Assembly: GCA_017622555.1 (NCBI GenBank)
Contig: JAGAQV010000027.1
Span: 1-64,000, forward strand
Reading direction: 5' to 3'
Origin: Clostridia bacterium
GTDB lineage: Bacteria; Bacillota; Clostridia; Oscillospirales; Acutalibacteraceae
Length of the DNA: 64,000 nucleotides
Shown piece after piece: positions 16,824 through 26,968 of this stretch (position 1 is the first letter of the stretch; every line of letters begins with the position of its first letter). Under the pieces are notes generated by a model. The model was not told the origin of the DNA. It did no database searches and was given only the letters and a program-made list of their open reading frames with translations. A program made the position numbers and the translations under genes.

Positions 16824-16950
16824 AATTCGTGTTACCGTGTGTTATTTAGTTTTACGGTGTTGGATTTATATGATTTTGTGACCAAAATTCGTGTAATGGC
16901 ATTTTGGGCACATTTTAACGATGTTTTTTAATAAGAAATTACACGAATTT
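16824..16950. repeat. Right-end recombinase-site cluster
   Basis: This 127-bp stretch contains AATTCGTGTTA (16824-16834), GTGTTACCGTGTGTTAT (16829-16845, partner of 2422-2438), the 26-bp direct repeat at 16875-16900 (partner of 2456-2481), and ATTACACGAATTT (16938-16950), a perfect inverted copy of AAATTCGTGTAAT at 16885-16897. The arrangement resembles integrase/excisionase arm sites. Confidence 0.6.
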
Positions 16951-16987
16951 GATGGCCTATAGTAAGCGTATTGAAAGGAGTGAGAAC

Positions 16988-18946
16988 GTGCCGGATAAGT
17001 TTATTTTGCACTCGAAATTTAAGCCTACGGGCGACCAACCACAAGCTATTGAAAAACTGACCGAAGGCATCAAAAATGGCTTAAAGAACCAAGTTTTGAT
17101 GGGTGTAACGGGTTCGGGTAAGACCTTCACAATGGCAAACATTATTGCTAATGTAAATAAGCCGACATTGGTTCTTGCTCATAATAAAACCCTTGCCGCA
17201 CAACTTTGTAGTGAGTTCAGAGAATTCTTCCCCGAAAATGCGGTGGAGTATTTTGTTTCCTATTATGATTATTATCAACCCGAAGCGTATATACCGGGTA
17301 GTGACACCTATATTGAAAAAGATAGCGCTATTAACGATGAAATTGATAAGCTTCGCCACAGCGCAACCTGTGCGCTTTCTGAAAGGCGAGACGTAATAAT
17401 TGTTGCTTCGGTTTCCTGCATATATTCACTTGGTAACCCTATTGATTATCGCAGTATGGTTATTTCTCTAAGACAGGGAATGGAAAAAAGCCGTGATGAT
17501 TTAATAGCAAAGCTTGTTGATTTGCAATATGAAAGAAACGACATAAACTTTGTTCGTAACAAATTTCGTGTTCGTGGTGACACGGTGGAGATTTTTCCTG
17601 CATATTCAATGGAAAATGCCATTCGCGTTGAATTTTTTGGCGATGAAATTGACCGCATTTGTGAAATTAACACCTTAACGGGCGAAGTTAAGTCGGTATT
17701 ATCCCACGTGGCAATTTATCCTGCATCACACTATATTGTTCCGCAAGACAAAATGCAGGATGCTTTAAAAGAAATTTTGGACGAAATGGAAGAGCGTGTT
17801 AAGTTCTTTATTGATAATGAACGTTTAATCGAAGCACAGCGTATTCGTCAGCGTACGGAATATGACGTTGAAATGCTTCGAGAAATCGGTACCTGTAAGG
17901 GTGTTGAAAATTACTCTCGTGTAATGGCAAGGCGTCCAAAGGGAAGTGTGCCGTCAACATTGATCGACTATTTTCCCGAAGATTTTGTTTTGTTTGTCGA
18001 TGAATCACACGTTACTCTACCACAGGTGCGTGGTATGTACGGCGGGGATCGGGCTAGAAAAGAAAATCTTGTTGAATATGGTTTCCGTTTGCCGTCGGCC
18101 TTTGATAACCGCCCCTTAAATTTTGATGAATTTTACAGCCATATAAATCAAGCGGTGTTTGTTTCTGCTACACCTGGGGATTTTGAAAAGGAAAAGGCAA
18201 CACAAATTGTAGAACAGGTAATACGCCCGACAGGACTTTTAGACCCTGAAATTTCAGTTCGCTCAAGTGAAGGTCAAATTGATGATTTAATTGGTGAAAT
18301 TAACGCCCGTATTGCTAAAAAACAGCGTGTTTTGGTTACAACGCTAACTAAAAAAATGGCTGAAAACCTGACCGAATTTTTAAATACAGCAGGTATTAAG
18401 GTGCGTTATATGCACCACGACGTTGACACAATTGAACGAATGGAAATTATTCGTGAGCTTCGTTTGGGTGAATTTGATGTGCTGGTAGGTATTAACCTTT
18501 TACGTGAGGGCTTGGATATACCCGAAGTATCACTAGTTGCTATTTTAGATGCTGATAAAGAAGGCTTTTTGCGTAGTGAAACATCTTTGGTGCAAACCAT
18601 TGGCCGTGCGGCACGTAATGCTGAGGGTAAGGTTATTATGTATGCCGATTCGGTAACTCGTTCTATGGAAAATGCCATTCGTGAAACCGAACGCCGACGT
18701 GCAATTCAAAACGAATATAACCTTAAAAACGGTATTGTACCGAAAACTATTATTAAGGACGTTCGTGACGTACTTGAAATTGGCACAAAGGTTAAGGATA
18801 CGCCTGCTAAAAACCTCACCCGTGCACAGCGTGAGGCCGAAATTAAACGCCTTACTGCTGAAATGCGGCAAGCCGCTAAGATTTTGGAATTTGAATATGC
18901 CGCAAAGCTTCGTGATAAGATAAATGAATTAAGAGAGGTAAAATAA
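16988..18946 (+). CDS. uvrB: Excinuclease ABC subunit B (chimeric, full length)
   Basis: 652-residue DNA damage-recognition helicase of nucleotide excision repair; UvrA loads it and UvrC cuts beside it. I start at GTG 16988, 7 bases after AAAGGAG; an in-frame ATG at 16949 lacks a site and adds residues unlike UvrB. Features include Walker A GVTGSGKT, the beta-hairpin region [30 protein letters not shown] (Walker B), helicase motifs [14 protein letters not shown] and QTIGRAARN, and a C-terminal UVR domain. The first ~92 codons come from the inserted element and the rest from the host. It runs directly into uvrA. Confidence 0.95.
   Translation: MPDKFILHSKFKPTGDQPQAIEKLTEGIKNGLKNQVLMGVTGSGKTFTMANIIANVNKPTLVLAHNKTLAAQLCSEFREFFPENAVEYFVSYYDYYQPEAYIPGSDTYIEKDSAINDEIDKLRHSATCALSERRDVIIVASVSCIYSLGNPIDYRSMVISLRQGMEKSRDDLIAKLVDLQYERNDINFVRNKFRVRGDTVEIFPAYSMENAIRVEFFGDEIDRICEINTLTGEVKSVLSHVAIYPASHYIVPQDKMQDALKEILDEMEERVKFFIDNERLIEAQRIRQRTEYDVEMLREIGTCKGVENYSRVMARRPKGSVPSTLIDYFPEDFVLFVDESHVTLPQVRGMYGGDRARKENLVEYGFRLPSAFDNRPLNFDEFYSHINQAVFVSATPGDFEKEKATQIVEQVIRPTGLLDPEISVRSSEGQIDDLIGEINARIAKKQRVLVTTLTKKMAENLTEFLNTAGIKVRYMHHDVDTIERMEIIRELRLGEFDVLVGINLLREGLDIPEVSLVAILDADKEGFLRSETSLVQTIGRAARNAEGKVIMYADSVTRSMENAIRETERRRAIQNEYNLKNGIVPKTIIKDVRDVLEIGTKVKDTPAKNLTRAQREAEIKRLTAEMRQAAKILEFEYAAKLRDKINELREVK
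17249..17263 (+). repeat. Right attachment core (attR)
   Basis: Second copy of TATTTTGTTTCCTAT, within the uvrB codons for YFVSYY. Everything to the right is host uvrB; the ~260 coding bases to its left are the element's replacement. Confidence 0.75.
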
Positions 18947-18950
18947 AGCA

Positions 18951-21788
18951 TTGGCTTCTGATAAAATTATTATTAAAGGTGCAAGTGAACACAACTTAAA
19001 AAATGTCAGTGTTGAAATTCCCCGTGACAAGCTAATTGTTTTTACGGGGCTTTCGGGCAGTGGCAAGTCATCTCTTGCGTTTGATACTATATATGCCGAG
19101 GGTCAGCGCCGCTATGTTGAGTCGTTGTCGTCATACGCTCGTCAGTTTTTAGGTCAAATGGAAAAACCGAACGTAGAGGTTATTGAAGGTCTTTCTCCTG
19201 CAATTTCAATTGACCAAAAAACAACCTCAAAAAACCCACGCTCAACCGTTGGCACGGTTACCGAAATTTATGACTATTTGCGACTTCTATATGCCCGTGT
19301 TGGTGTGCCGCATTGTCCTGTTTGTGGTAAAGAAATAAGTCAACAAACCACCGACCAAATTGTTGATACGGTTATGAAGCTTGATTTGGGCAGTAAAATT
19401 CAGGTCTTATCGCCTGTAATTATGAACCGTAAGGGTGAACACATAAAAGAACTTGAACACGCCCGTAAACAAGGCTATGTTAGAGCGCGTATTGACGGTA
19501 TTGTTTATGATTTGGCTGAAGAAATTAAACTTGAAAAGAATAAAAAGCACACAATTGAAATTGTGGTTGACCGCCTTGTAATTAAAGATGATATTCAGTC
19601 CCGTCTTGCTGACAGCATTGAAACCGCCGTTAATTTATCGGGCGGGTTGGTTGCTGTTGACGTAATCGGCGGGGAAGAGCTAAAGTTTTCACAAACCTAC
19701 GCTTGTGAGGAGCACGGCATTAGTATTCCCGAACTTACCCCCACAATGTTTTCTTTCAATAACCCAATGGGTGCTTGCCCGCACTGTATGGGTATCGGCG
19801 TATTTATGAAGGTTAACCCCAAGCTTGTTATTAACGATGAAAACAAGTCACTTTTAGAGGGCGCTATAAGGGCTTCAGGCTGGGGTGTTAACAGTTGGTT
19901 TAACCCTGACGCTTCAACAATTGCCGAAATGTATTACCGCGGTGTTGCAGATAAATTTGGATTCGATATTAATCTTCCTTGGAAGGATATTCCAAAGCCC
20001 GCACAGGATGCCGTGCTTTACGGTACAAACGGCGAAAAGATTAAGCTTGTTCGCAATACCGACTTCGGTGGCGGAACCTATTACAGCGAATTTGAGGGTG
20101 TAATAAATAATCTTGAACGTCGTTATAAGAACACTTCAAGCGATTATTCCCGTAATGAAATTGAAAGCTATATGACCGAATCGCCCTGCACCGTTTGTGG
20201 CGGCAGACGTTTAAAGCCCGAATATTTGGCTGTTACAGTTGGCGGCAAGAATATTATGGATTTTTGTGATTTATCAATTGATGACGAGCTTAAATTTATA
20301 AACAGTCTTGAATTTGGTCAGCGGGATAGTATGATTGCAAAGCCTATTTTAAAGGAAATTGGTGAGCGTCTTACGTTTTTACAAAGCGTTGGTCTTGAAT
20401 ATTTGAATCTTTCTCGTTCATCAGGCACGCTTTCGGGTGGTGAAAGCCAGCGTATACGCTTGGCCACCCAAATTGGTTCTTCATTAATGGGTGTCTTATA
20501 TATTCTTGACGAGCCAAGTATTGGTCTTCATCAGCGTGACAACGAGCGTTTAATTGCCACCTTGAAGCGTCTTCGTGACTTGGGTAATACCGTAATTGTT
20601 GTTGAACACGATGAGGATACAATGCGTGCCGCTGACCATATTTTAGATATAGGACCAGGTGCAGGTATTCACGGCGGTCACGTTGTGTTTTCGGGTGATT
20701 TACAAAGCCTTGAAAAGTGTGAAAATTCTATAACGGCCGATTATTTATTCGGCAAAAAGTGTGTTCCTGTTCCTAAAGAACGCCGTAAGGGTAATGGCAA
20801 ATATCTTAAGGTAAACGGTGCTGCCGAAAACAATCTTAAAAAGATAAACGTTAAAATACCGCTTGGTACATTTACTTGTGTAACCGGTGTTTCGGGCAGT
20901 GGCAAATCTTCACTTGTAAATGATATAATTTATAAGGTTTTAGCTAACCGACTTAACGGTGCAAAAACAATTGCGGGTGAATATAAGTCAATTGACGGTA
21001 TAGAACATCTTGATAAAGTTATTAACATTGACCAAGCGCCAATTGGTCGAACACCACGTTCTAACCCTGCAACCTATACAGGTGTGTTTAACGATATACG
21101 TGAATTGTTTGCTTCTACAAAGGACGCTAAAATGCACGGCTATAATGCCGGTCGTTTTTCCTTTAATGTTAAAGGGGGACGTTGTGAGGCCTGTCAGGGC
21201 GATGGTATTTTAAAAATTGAAATGCACTTCTTGCCTGACATTTACGTTCCATGTGAGGTTTGCGGCGGCAGTCGTTTTAACCGTGAAACCTTAAGTGTAA
21301 AATATAAAGGCAAGAGCATTTACGATGTTTTGGAAATGACAATCGAAGAGGGTATGTACTTCTTTGAAAATATTCCAAAAATAAGCCGTAAGCTAAAAAC
21401 CCTTTGTGACGTTGGACTTGGCTATGTTAAAATTGGTCAGCCTGCAACAACCCTTTCGGGCGGTGAGGCTCAGCGTGTTAAGCTTGCTACCGAGCTTTCA
21501 AAGCGTTCAACAGGTAAAACCATTTATATTTTGGATGAGTCAACGACTGGTCTTCACACAGCCGACGTTCATAAGCTTATTGAGGTATTACAGCGCTTTA
21601 CCGATGCAGGCAACACCGTTTTGGTTATTGAGCACAACCTCGACGTTATTAAAACCGCTGACCATATTATTGACTTAGGTCCCGAAGGCGGTAACAAGGG
21701 CGGTACCGTTGTTGTTACCGGCACACCTGAAGAGGTTGCCGCTTGTGAGCAGTCGTATACAGGTAAATTTCTTAAAAATGTGCTTTAA
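18951..21788 (+). CDS. uvrA: Excinuclease ABC subunit A
   Basis: 945-residue ATPase that scans DNA for damage and loads UvrB. Two ABC modules are clear: Walker [13 protein letters not shown] and [12 protein letters not shown], signatures LSGGESQRI and LSGGEAQRV. CxxC zinc knuckles appear at [23 protein letters not shown] and CEVCGG. The length is normal. The start is TTG at 18951 after AGAGAGGTAAAATAAAGCA, only 5 bases behind uvrB, so the pair is an operon now driven by the element-borne promoter. Confidence 0.97.
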   Translation: MASDKIIIKGASEHNLKNVSVEIPRDKLIVFTGLSGSGKSSLAFDTIYAEGQRRYVESLSSYARQFLGQMEKPNVEVIEGLSPAISIDQKTTSKNPRSTVGTVTEIYDYLRLLYARVGVPHCPVCGKEISQQTTDQIVDTVMKLDLGSKIQVLSPVIMNRKGEHIKELEHARKQGYVRARIDGIVYDLAEEIKLEKNKKHTIEIVVDRLVIKDDIQSRLADSIETAVNLSGGLVAVDVIGGEELKFSQTYACEEHGISIPELTPTMFSFNNPMGACPHCMGIGVFMKVNPKLVINDENKSLLEGAIRASGWGVNSWFNPDASTIAEMYYRGVADKFGFDINLPWKDIPKPAQDAVLYGTNGEKIKLVRNTDFGGGTYYSEFEGVINNLERRYKNTSSDYSRNEIESYMTESPCTVCGGRRLKPEYLAVTVGGKNIMDFCDLSIDDELKFINSLEFGQRDSMIAKPILKEIGERLTFLQSVGLEYLNLSRSSGTLSGGESQRIRLATQIGSSLMGVLYILDEPSIGLHQRDNERLIATLKRLRDLGNTVIVVEHDEDTMRAADHILDIGPGAGIHGGHVVFSGDLQSLEKCENSITADYLFGKKCVPVPKERRKGNGKYLKVNGAAENNLKKINVKIPLGTFTCVTGVSGSGKSSLVNDIIYKVLANRLNGAKTIAGEYKSIDGIEHLDKVINIDQAPIGRTPRSNPATYTGVFNDIRELFASTKDAKMHGYNAGRFSFNVKGGRCEACQGDGILKIEMHFLPDIYVPCEVCGGSRFNRETLSVKYKGKSIYDVLEMTIEEGMYFFENIPKISRKLKTLCDVGLGYVKIGQPATTLSGGEAQRVKLATELSKRSTGKTIYILDESTTGLHTADVHKLIEVLQRFTDAGNTVLVIEHNLDVIKTADHIIDLGPEGGNKGGTVVVTGTPEEVAACEQSYTGKFLKNVL

Positions 21789-21852
21789 TTTACACATTAT
21801 TCACTAATTATCTAATTTATAAGGTAAAATGTAAGAGAAAGGGTGATATTTC

Positions 21853-22674
21853 GTGTTCGGTTACATTAGGGCGGCCAAGGGCGATTTAAAGGTTAAAGAA
21901 TATGACTTTTATAAAGCCGTTTATTGTACCCTTTGTAAAACAATGGGCAGGGAATATAGCATTCTTTCTCGCTTTACCTTAAGCTATGATTTCACATTTT
22001 TAGCACTTTTAAATATGTCGATTAAGGACGGCTGTGATGCTGTAGAAAGAAAGCACTGTGTTTTTAATCCGTTTAAAAAATGTGTTTTTTGCAAAAATGA
22101 TGCCGACATTCAGCTTCCCGCTGCGGCAGCGGTAATTTTAAACTATTATAAAGTGCTTGATAATATAAATGATGAAAAGGGCTTAAAAAAATTTGGTTTT
22201 ATATTAGCGAAGCCGTTTTTTAAAGCGCCATACAAAAAGGCGGCGAAACGCTATCCCGAAATTGATAAAATTGTTTTACAGTATATTACCGAACAAGGCA
22301 TAGTTGAAAGGGAAGCTGCATGTCTTGATGCGGCGGCTGACCCCACTGCAAAGGTTTTATCACAGCTATTTATGTTGCTTAGCGATGATGACACCCAAAA
22401 GCGCGTGCTTCAAAGACTTGGCTATTGTATTGGGCGTTATATTTATTTAATTGATGCTTATTGCGATTTAGAAGCAGATATTAAGAACAAATCATTTAAC
22501 CCACTAAAAGCCCGTGAAAACCCAAAAGATTTGATTTCTGAGCAGTTATATTTTTGTATAAATGAAGCTTGCAAGGCTTATGAGCTTTTGGACGTTAAAA
22601 AATATAAGGACATTTTGGGTAATATAATATATTTAGGACTCGAGGACACTTTTTTAAAGGAGATTAATAAATGA
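21853..22674 (+). CDS. DUF5685-family protein
   Basis: 273 residues starting at GTG 21853 ([28 protein letters not shown]). It has paired cysteines ([19 protein letters not shown]) suggesting a metal site, and an all-helical remainder with conserved Tyr/Asp residues ([33 protein letters not shown]) reminiscent of isoprenoid-type helical bundles. The family is widespread in Clostridia without known function. It overlaps the following DnaJ-like gene by 4 bases, as is typical for this pair, so the two probably work together. Confidence 0.75.
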   Translation: MFGYIRAAKGDLKVKEYDFYKAVYCTLCKTMGREYSILSRFTLSYDFTFLALLNMSIKDGCDAVERKHCVFNPFKKCVFCKNDADIQLPAAAAVILNYYKVLDNINDEKGLKKFGFILAKPFFKAPYKKAAKRYPEIDKIVLQYITEQGIVEREAACLDAAADPTAKVLSQLFMLLSDDDTQKRVLQRLGYCIGRYIYLIDAYCDLEADIKNKSFNPLKARENPKDLISEQLYFCINEACKAYELLDVKKYKDILGNIIYLGLEDTFLKEINK

Positions 22675-23276
22675 AGGACCCTTATCAGATTTTAGGTGTT
22701 GACCGCAACGCAACGGATGATGAAATAAAAACTGCATACCGTAATTTAGCTCGTAAATATCACCCTGATAGTTATGGCGATAACCCTTTGGCTGATTTGG
22801 CTGAAGAAAAAATGCAGGAAATTAATGAAGCGTATGATTCTATTATGGCAACCCGTAAAGCAGGAAGAAACGGCGGTACAGGTTATGGTTCAACAAATTC
22901 GGGACCAACTAGTTTTCCTGAAGTGAGAAGCCTTATTAACCAAAACCGTCTCGAACAAGCGCAAGAGCTTTTAGATGGCACACCTATTCATAACCGTAAT
23001 GCTGAATGGTATTTTTTGAATGGTACGGTTCTTTATCGCCGTGGTTGGTTTGACCAAGCATATACAAGCTTTGCAACAGCTTCTAGAATGGATCCAGCTA
23101 ACCCCGAATATCGCAATGCGGTAAATAATGCACAACGTCAAACACGACGTCAACAGCATAACCCATATCGCACTTACAATACGGGTAACTGTGATGCATG
23201 TGATATGTGCCAAACCTTAATATGTGCTGACTGTTGCTGTGAATGTATGGGCGGCGACCTTATAAGGTGTTGTTAA
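22671..23276 (+). CDS. J-domain protein with Cys-rich tail
   Basis: 201 residues. The N-terminal J-domain (residues 1-60, [31 protein letters not shown]) carries the HPD triad that stimulates DnaK. A TPR-like middle part follows ([31 protein letters not shown]...[13 protein letters not shown]). The C-terminus is strikingly Cys-rich ([19 protein letters not shown]), matching a clostridial co-chaperone family; there is no DnaJ zinc domain of the usual kind. Start and stop are tightly coupled to the neighbours on both sides. Confidence 0.85.
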   Translation: MKDPYQILGVDRNATDDEIKTAYRNLARKYHPDSYGDNPLADLAEEKMQEINEAYDSIMATRKAGRNGGTGYGSTNSGPTSFPEVRSLINQNRLEQAQELLDGTPIHNRNAEWYFLNGTVLYRRGWFDQAYTSFATASRMDPANPEYRNAVNNAQRQTRRQQHNPYRTYNTGNCDACDMCQTLICADCCCECMGGDLIRCC

Positions 23277-23804
23277 ATGAAAAAAACAAATAAAATTACG
23301 CTTTGCGCATTAATGGCAGCTTTGGCTGTTGTTATGATGCTTTTGGCTTATTTTCCATATTTAACCTATACAATTCCTGCTTTTGCAGGTCTTTGTATAA
23401 TGGTTGTTTTGCTTGAAATTGGTACTAAATGGGCGATTTTAGCTTATATAACTTCGGCTGTATTAACCTTACTCTTTTGTGAGCCCGAAGCAATGCTGAT
23501 GTATGTCTTTTTGTTTGGATATTATCCAATACTTAAAGCTTTAATTGAAAAAATAAATAATCCGTTTTTAGAATGGCCTTTAAAAATGATTATTTTTAAT
23601 GTTGTTGTAATTTTTGTTTACAGCGTTATTGCAAAACTTTTTGGGGTTGACTTTTCTAATGATTTCACTCTTGGAAAATATACTGCTTATATTGTTTTAG
23701 CGGTAGGTAACGTGGTATTTGTTATTTATGATATAACAGTTGCTAAAATGTCAACTTTTTATTTTTATATAATTAAGCCAAAGCTTCGTAAATTCTTTAA
23801 ATAA
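23277..23804 (+). CDS. Membrane protein of unknown function
   Basis: 175 residues with about five hydrophobic segments (ITLCALMAALAVVMMLLAYF, AFAGLCIMVVLLEIG, AILAYITSAVLTLLF, MIIFNVVVIFVYSVIA, YIVLAVGNVVFVIYDI). The layout is like substrate-binding S components of ECF vitamin transporters, but no signature fixes a substrate. The start abuts the stop of the J-domain gene, so it is the last gene of a three-gene unit that ends at a strong terminator. Confidence 0.65.
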   Translation: MKKTNKITLCALMAALAVVMMLLAYFPYLTYTIPAFAGLCIMVVLLEIGTKWAILAYITSAVLTLLFCEPEAMLMYVFLFGYYPILKALIEKINNPFLEWPLKMIIFNVVVIFVYSVIAKLFGVDFSNDFTLGKYTAYIVLAVGNVVFVIYDITVAKMSTFYFYIIKPKLRKFFK

Positions 23805-23806
23805 TT

Positions 23807-23838
23807 AAAAGGTAGGCACAAATTTGTGCCTACCTTTT
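23807..23838. terminator. Bidirectional terminator
   Basis: Perfect 32-base palindrome (AAAAGGTAGGCACAAA and its complement) with T runs on both sides. It serves the membrane protein and the convergent CDF gene. Confidence 0.9.
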
Positions 23839-24731
23839 TAATGGTGATGATGGTGGTGTCCGTGAGAAGAAATATTATCTTCAACGTGGCATTCTTTTTC
23901 ACTGCAATGCTCGTTTTCACTTTCAAGTTCAAGTGTTGCATGTTTAATGCCATGTTCGGATAACTCTTCTTTTACTTTATGCTTTATTGTGTGCGCATCC
24001 TCATTTGTAACAATGTGCATGGTGGCGTAATTGCTTTGACCGTCCATACTCCAAATATGTATGTGGTGGGCATCAATTACACCGTCAATTTCGCGAATGT
24101 GATTTTTAATTTCATTAATATCAATGCCGTGAGGGGTTTTTTCCAGAAAAAGCTCAACAATTTTTTTGAGATTTTTAACTGCATTAATTAAAATAAAAAA
24201 TGCAACACCAATTGACATAATTGGGTCGATAAGCGCAAAATTTGTAAAGCGCATAACAACTGCACCAATAAGCACAACTAACCAACCAAGTACATCCTCA
24301 AGCATATGAAGGTTTACCGCTTTTTGATTAAGAGAATCGCCCTCACGGGTGAATAATGCGGCGCAAAGGTTTACGAATACGCCAACTATTGCAAAAATAA
24401 TCATTCCGTTATAGTTAATTTGTGTCGGGTTAATTATTCTTAAAATCGCATTGTAAATTACAATTAAGGAGCCTGTTATAAGTATAAATGTTGTAATAAT
24501 ACTGCCTATAATCGAATATCTTACATACCCATAAGTGTATTTTTCATCAGGTTGCTTTTTACTTTTCTTTTCAAGAAAATATGATATACCAATACTTGCG
24601 GCATCGCCTATATCGTGGACTGAATCCGATATAATTGCAACGCTGCCGGTAAAAATGCCGCCAATAAATTCAAAAATAGAAAATGCTAAATTTAGAATGA
24701 ATGCTATAAGTATTTTTTTGTCTGATTTCAT
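23838..24731 (-). CDS. Cation diffusion facilitator (zinc/manganese-type efflux)
   Basis: 297-residue CDF transporter that exports divalent metals by proton antiport. Transmembrane segments cover residues ~5-210. Metal-site motifs are SDSVHDIGDAAS in helix 2 and NLHMLEDVLGW in helix 5; the HxxxD / HxxxD pattern fits zinc-type members. The cytoplasmic domain (EIKNHIREIDGVIDAHHIHIW) is typical. The protein ends in HGHHHHHH, a natural metal-buffering tail. It is transcribed divergently from a TetR regulator, which may or may not control it. Confidence 0.9.
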   Translation of the reverse strand: MKSDKKILIAFILNLAFSIFEFIGGIFTGSVAIISDSVHDIGDAASIGISYFLEKKSKKQPDEKYTYGYVRYSIIGSIITTFILITGSLIVIYNAILRIINPTQINYNGMIIFAIVGVFVNLCAALFTREGDSLNQKAVNLHMLEDVLGWLVVLIGAVVMRFTNFALIDPIMSIGVAFFILINAVKNLKKIVELFLEKTPHGIDINEIKNHIREIDGVIDAHHIHIWSMDGQSNYATMHIVTNEDAHTIKHKVKEELSEHGIKHATLELESENEHCSEKECHVEDNISSHGHHHHHH

Positions 24732-24743
24732 ATTATACCTCAG

Positions 24744-24772
24744 TTGACTTAAAATTGATTTTGTGATACAAT
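24744..24772 (+). promoter_or_regulatory. Promoter of the tetR-type gene
   Basis: TTGACT, 17 bases, TACAAT (24767-24772). Downstream an inverted repeat TGATTATT (24814-24821) / AATAATCA (24831-24838) within the leader is a candidate TetR operator. Confidence 0.6.
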
Positions 24773-24895
24773 TTATTTAATACAAAACACATTGTTCGAT
24801 TATATTTTACAAATGATTATTCATTTTAACAATAATCAAAGCAATTCAAATGTAAGATACCGAACATTTTTTAAAATTTGTACAGAGGTTTTTAT

Positions 24896-25429
24896 ATGGA
24901 TAGACGACAAAGAAAAACACGGGAAGCAATTTTTAAAGCATTCAGCGAGCTTTTGGAGAGCAATAAGTACGAGCATATAACCGTACAGGATATAATTGAT
25001 AAAGCCAATATTGGCCGCAGTACCTTTTATGCTCATTTTGAAACTAAGGATATGCTTTTAAAAGAAATGTGTGACGATATTTTTGAACACATTTTTGATG
25101 ATGAGCTGTGTGAATATAATGAAGACGGGACGGGACTTCAGCCGAAGCTTGCGCATATTTTATGGCATCTTAACGAATTTAAAAGCAACGTTTGCGGTAT
25201 TTTAGCTTCACAAAGCAGGGAACTGTTTTTAGGCTATTTACAACAAAACCTAACGGTTTTGTTTAGAATGTATTTAAATGATTTTAAAACTAAAGTTCCT
25301 GAGGATTTTTTGCTAATTTACTTAGTAGGTAGCTTTAGCCAAACAATTATTTGGTGGGCGGAAAATAAAATGAATTTAGCTCCTGAAACGATTGCCGAAT
25401 ATTATATGAAAGTTGTTGAAACACATTAA
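24896..25429 (+). CDS. TetR/AcrR-family transcription regulator
   Basis: 177 residues from ATG 24896 (DRRQRKTREAIFKAFSELLE). The N-terminal helix-turn-helix is typical: YEHITVQDIIDKANIGRSTFYAHFETKDMLLKEM. The C-terminal part (helical, ending WWAENKMNLAPETIAEYYMKVV) resembles the TetR_C class of DhaS/AcrR-like regulators. An earlier in-frame ATG at 24878 gives an unlikely start. The gene may be autoregulated through the palindrome in its leader. The target could be the divergent CDF gene. Confidence 0.88.
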   Translation: MDRRQRKTREAIFKAFSELLESNKYEHITVQDIIDKANIGRSTFYAHFETKDMLLKEMCDDIFEHIFDDELCEYNEDGTGLQPKLAHILWHLNEFKSNVCGILASQSRELFLGYLQQNLTVLFRMYLNDFKTKVPEDFLLIYLVGSFSQTIIWWAENKMNLAPETIAEYYMKVVETH

Positions 25430-25430
25430 A

Positions 25431-25457
25431 AAAGCGGAAGCAATTTGCTTCCGCTTT
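25431..25457. terminator. Bidirectional terminator
   Basis: AAAGCGGAAGCAA and TTGCTTCCGCTTT form a 13-base stem flanked by A and T runs, between convergent tetR-type and ABC transporter genes. Confidence 0.85.
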
Positions 25458-25460
25458 AAT

Positions 25461-26186
25461 TTATACAATTACTTTGCTTAAGAAATCCTTAAGGCGAGGC
25501 GACTGAGGGTTGCCGAAAACCTCTTCCGGTGTGCCTTGTTCGGTAATTTGGCCTTCATCCATAAAAAATATACGATTACCAACTTCTCGAGCAAAGCCCA
25601 TTTCGTGAGTTACAACAACCATTGTCATACCTTCATTTGCTAGTTGTTTCATAACGTCTAAAACTTCGCCAACCATTTCGGGATCGAGTGCAGATGTAGG
25701 TTCATCAAAAAGCATTACTTTAGGGTTCATAGCAAGCGCACGAACAATTGCAACACGCTGTTTTTGACCGCCCGAAAGGGTAGAGGGGTAAACATCAGCC
25801 TTATCTTCAAGGCCTACACGCTGTAAAAGCTCAATGCCTCTCTCTTTTGCTTCGGCAGGTGTCATTTTTTTAAGATGAACAGGCGCTAAAGTAATATTTT
25901 CCATAACTGTTTTATTGTTAAAAAGGTTAAACTGCTGAAAAACCATACCAATATTTTGGCGGTGCTTATTTATATCAACCCTTAAATCAGCAAGGTCTTC
26001 ACCGTCAAAGATGATAGAGCCGGAGGTTGGATCTTCCATACAGTTAAGACAACGTAAAAACGTGCTTTTACCACTTCCCGAAGGACCAATTACAACGACC
26101 TTATCGCCTTGATTAATGGTTTCGGTAATATTGCTAAGAACCTGATTATCGCCAAAGCTTTTACATAAATTTTTAATTTTTATCAC
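25461..26186 (-). CDS. Polar amino-acid ABC transporter ATPase (GlnQ type)
   Basis: 241 residues. Walker [14 protein letters not shown]-loop [12 protein letters not shown], signature [15 protein letters not shown], Walker [15 protein letters not shown] and H-loop VVTHEMGF are all intact. It powers import through the permease encoded just upstream, with which it overlaps by 14 bases. The closest family pattern is that of glutamine, cystine and other polar amino-acid importers. Confidence 0.95.
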   Translation of the reverse strand: MIKIKNLCKSFGDNQVLSNITETINQGDKVVVIGPSGSGKSTFLRCLNCMEDPTSGSIIFDGEDLADLRVDINKHRQNIGMVFQQFNLFNNKTVMENITLAPVHLKKMTPAEAKERGIELLQRVGLEDKADVYPSTLSGGQKQRVAIVRALAMNPKVMLFDEPTSALDPEMVGEVLDVMKQLANEGMTMVVVTHEMGFAREVGNRIFFMDEGQITEQGTPEEVFGNPQSPRLKDFLSKVIV

Positions 26187-26880
26187 TTTTTCTCAGGCTC
26201 CTTTCCATTGCTTTAATTCCGCAGGAAATAATGAATACAAGTACCATATACATTACTGCCATTGCAAGATAAGGCATAAAATATTCATATCTAACGTTAC
26301 CAATTTCGGTAAAGGTTTTGTAAAGGTCAGTTGCTGCAACAAAGCTTACAACTGATGTATCCTTAATAAGTGCAATAAATTCATTACCCAAAGTGGGTAA
26401 AATGTTTTTTATCGCTTGAGGAATAACAATTTTAATCATTGTTGTCGAATAGCTTAAACCTAAAGCACGTCCTGCTTCCATTTGACCTGGGTCAATTGAA
26501 AGAATACCGCCACGCATAATTTCAGATACATAAGCCGCACTGTTTAAACCGAAAATAATAATGCTTGTGTTTAGTGGTGAAATTGTAATACCCAAAAGTG
26601 GCCACAAAACATAATAACCAATAAGCAGTTGAACAACAATTGGTGTACCACGGAAGAAGCCAACATAAACGGTACAAATTTTATCAAGAATTTTGGGTAA
26701 AAGCTTGTATTTGGGCATAACCTTGACGGCGCCAATAAGTGTACCGAGAACAATACCTATTAACAGACCAAGAACAGCAATAAGCAAAGTGTTAACAAGA
26801 CCAACACTTATAACACGCTTCCAACCGCCTTGTTCAATAAATAGTTCCCAAAACACATCAAATTTTGAAGCAAAATTCAT
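26173..26880 (-). CDS. Polar amino-acid ABC transporter permease
   Basis: 235-residue HisM/GlnP-type permease with five or so membrane helices. The EAA loop reads [42 protein letters not shown], the contact with the ATPase (quoted segment covers residues ~150-190). It probably works as a homodimer. A hairpin lies between the binding-protein gene and this one. Confidence 0.93.
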   Translation of the reverse strand: MNFASKFDVFWELFIEQGGWKRVISVGLVNTLLIAVLGLLIGIVLGTLIGAVKVMPKYKLLPKILDKICTVYVGFFRGTPIVVQLLIGYYVLWPLLGITISPLNTSIIIFGLNSAAYVSEIMRGGILSIDPGQMEAGRALGLSYSTTMIKIVIPQAIKNILPTLGNEFIALIKDTSVVSFVAATDLYKTFTEIGNVRYEYFMPYLAMAVMYMVLVFIISCGIKAMERSLRKSDKN

Positions 26881-26917
26881 AATATGTTCCTTAAACCTTT
26901 CGTAATATAAACCTCAA

Positions 26918-26946
26918 ATAGCCTCTGCGCATTAACGCAGAGGCCT
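26918..26946 (-). terminator. Intra-operon hairpin after the binding-protein gene
   Basis: GCCTCTGCG and CGCAGAGGC pair around a 6-base loop with only a weak T tract on the coding strand. It probably protects or partly terminates the transcript so the binding protein is made in excess over the membrane subunits. Confidence 0.65.
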
Positions 26947-26968
26947 TTGATTAATTTAGTGATTATAA

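Larger units (their letters stand above)
2347..17263 (+). mobile_element. Integrative element (~14.9 kb) inserted in uvrB
   Basis: The unit is bounded by a 15-bp exact repeat, TATTTTGTTTCCTAT, at 2347-2361 and 17249-17263. In both places it lies at the same codons of uvrB. Left of the first copy is the host uvrB 5' end; right of the second copy is the rest of uvrB. The element brings its own uvrB promoter and 5' region, so the target gene is restored on insertion. Cargo is parA-parB, spoVG-like, a Tad-like locus, a LexA-like repressor, a sigma-like regulator, excisionase and two tyrosine recombinases at the right end. No relaxase, coupling protein or VirB4 is present, so it is either a mobilisable/degenerate element or moves by another route. 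The exact crossover is inferred. Confidence 0.85.

Noticed and set aside
2089..18946. uvrB duplication as an assembly artefact
   Set aside because: The two 5' ends differ throughout at nucleotide level, an integrase operon lies at the correct edge, and the cores coincide within the gene. A misassembly would not make this pattern, although read-level confirmation is not possible here.
23838..23865. Six-histidine end of the CDF protein as an engineered tag
   Set aside because: It is part of a natural His/Gly-rich metal-binding tail (HGHHHHHH) in an otherwise wild chromosomal context with a native terminator.
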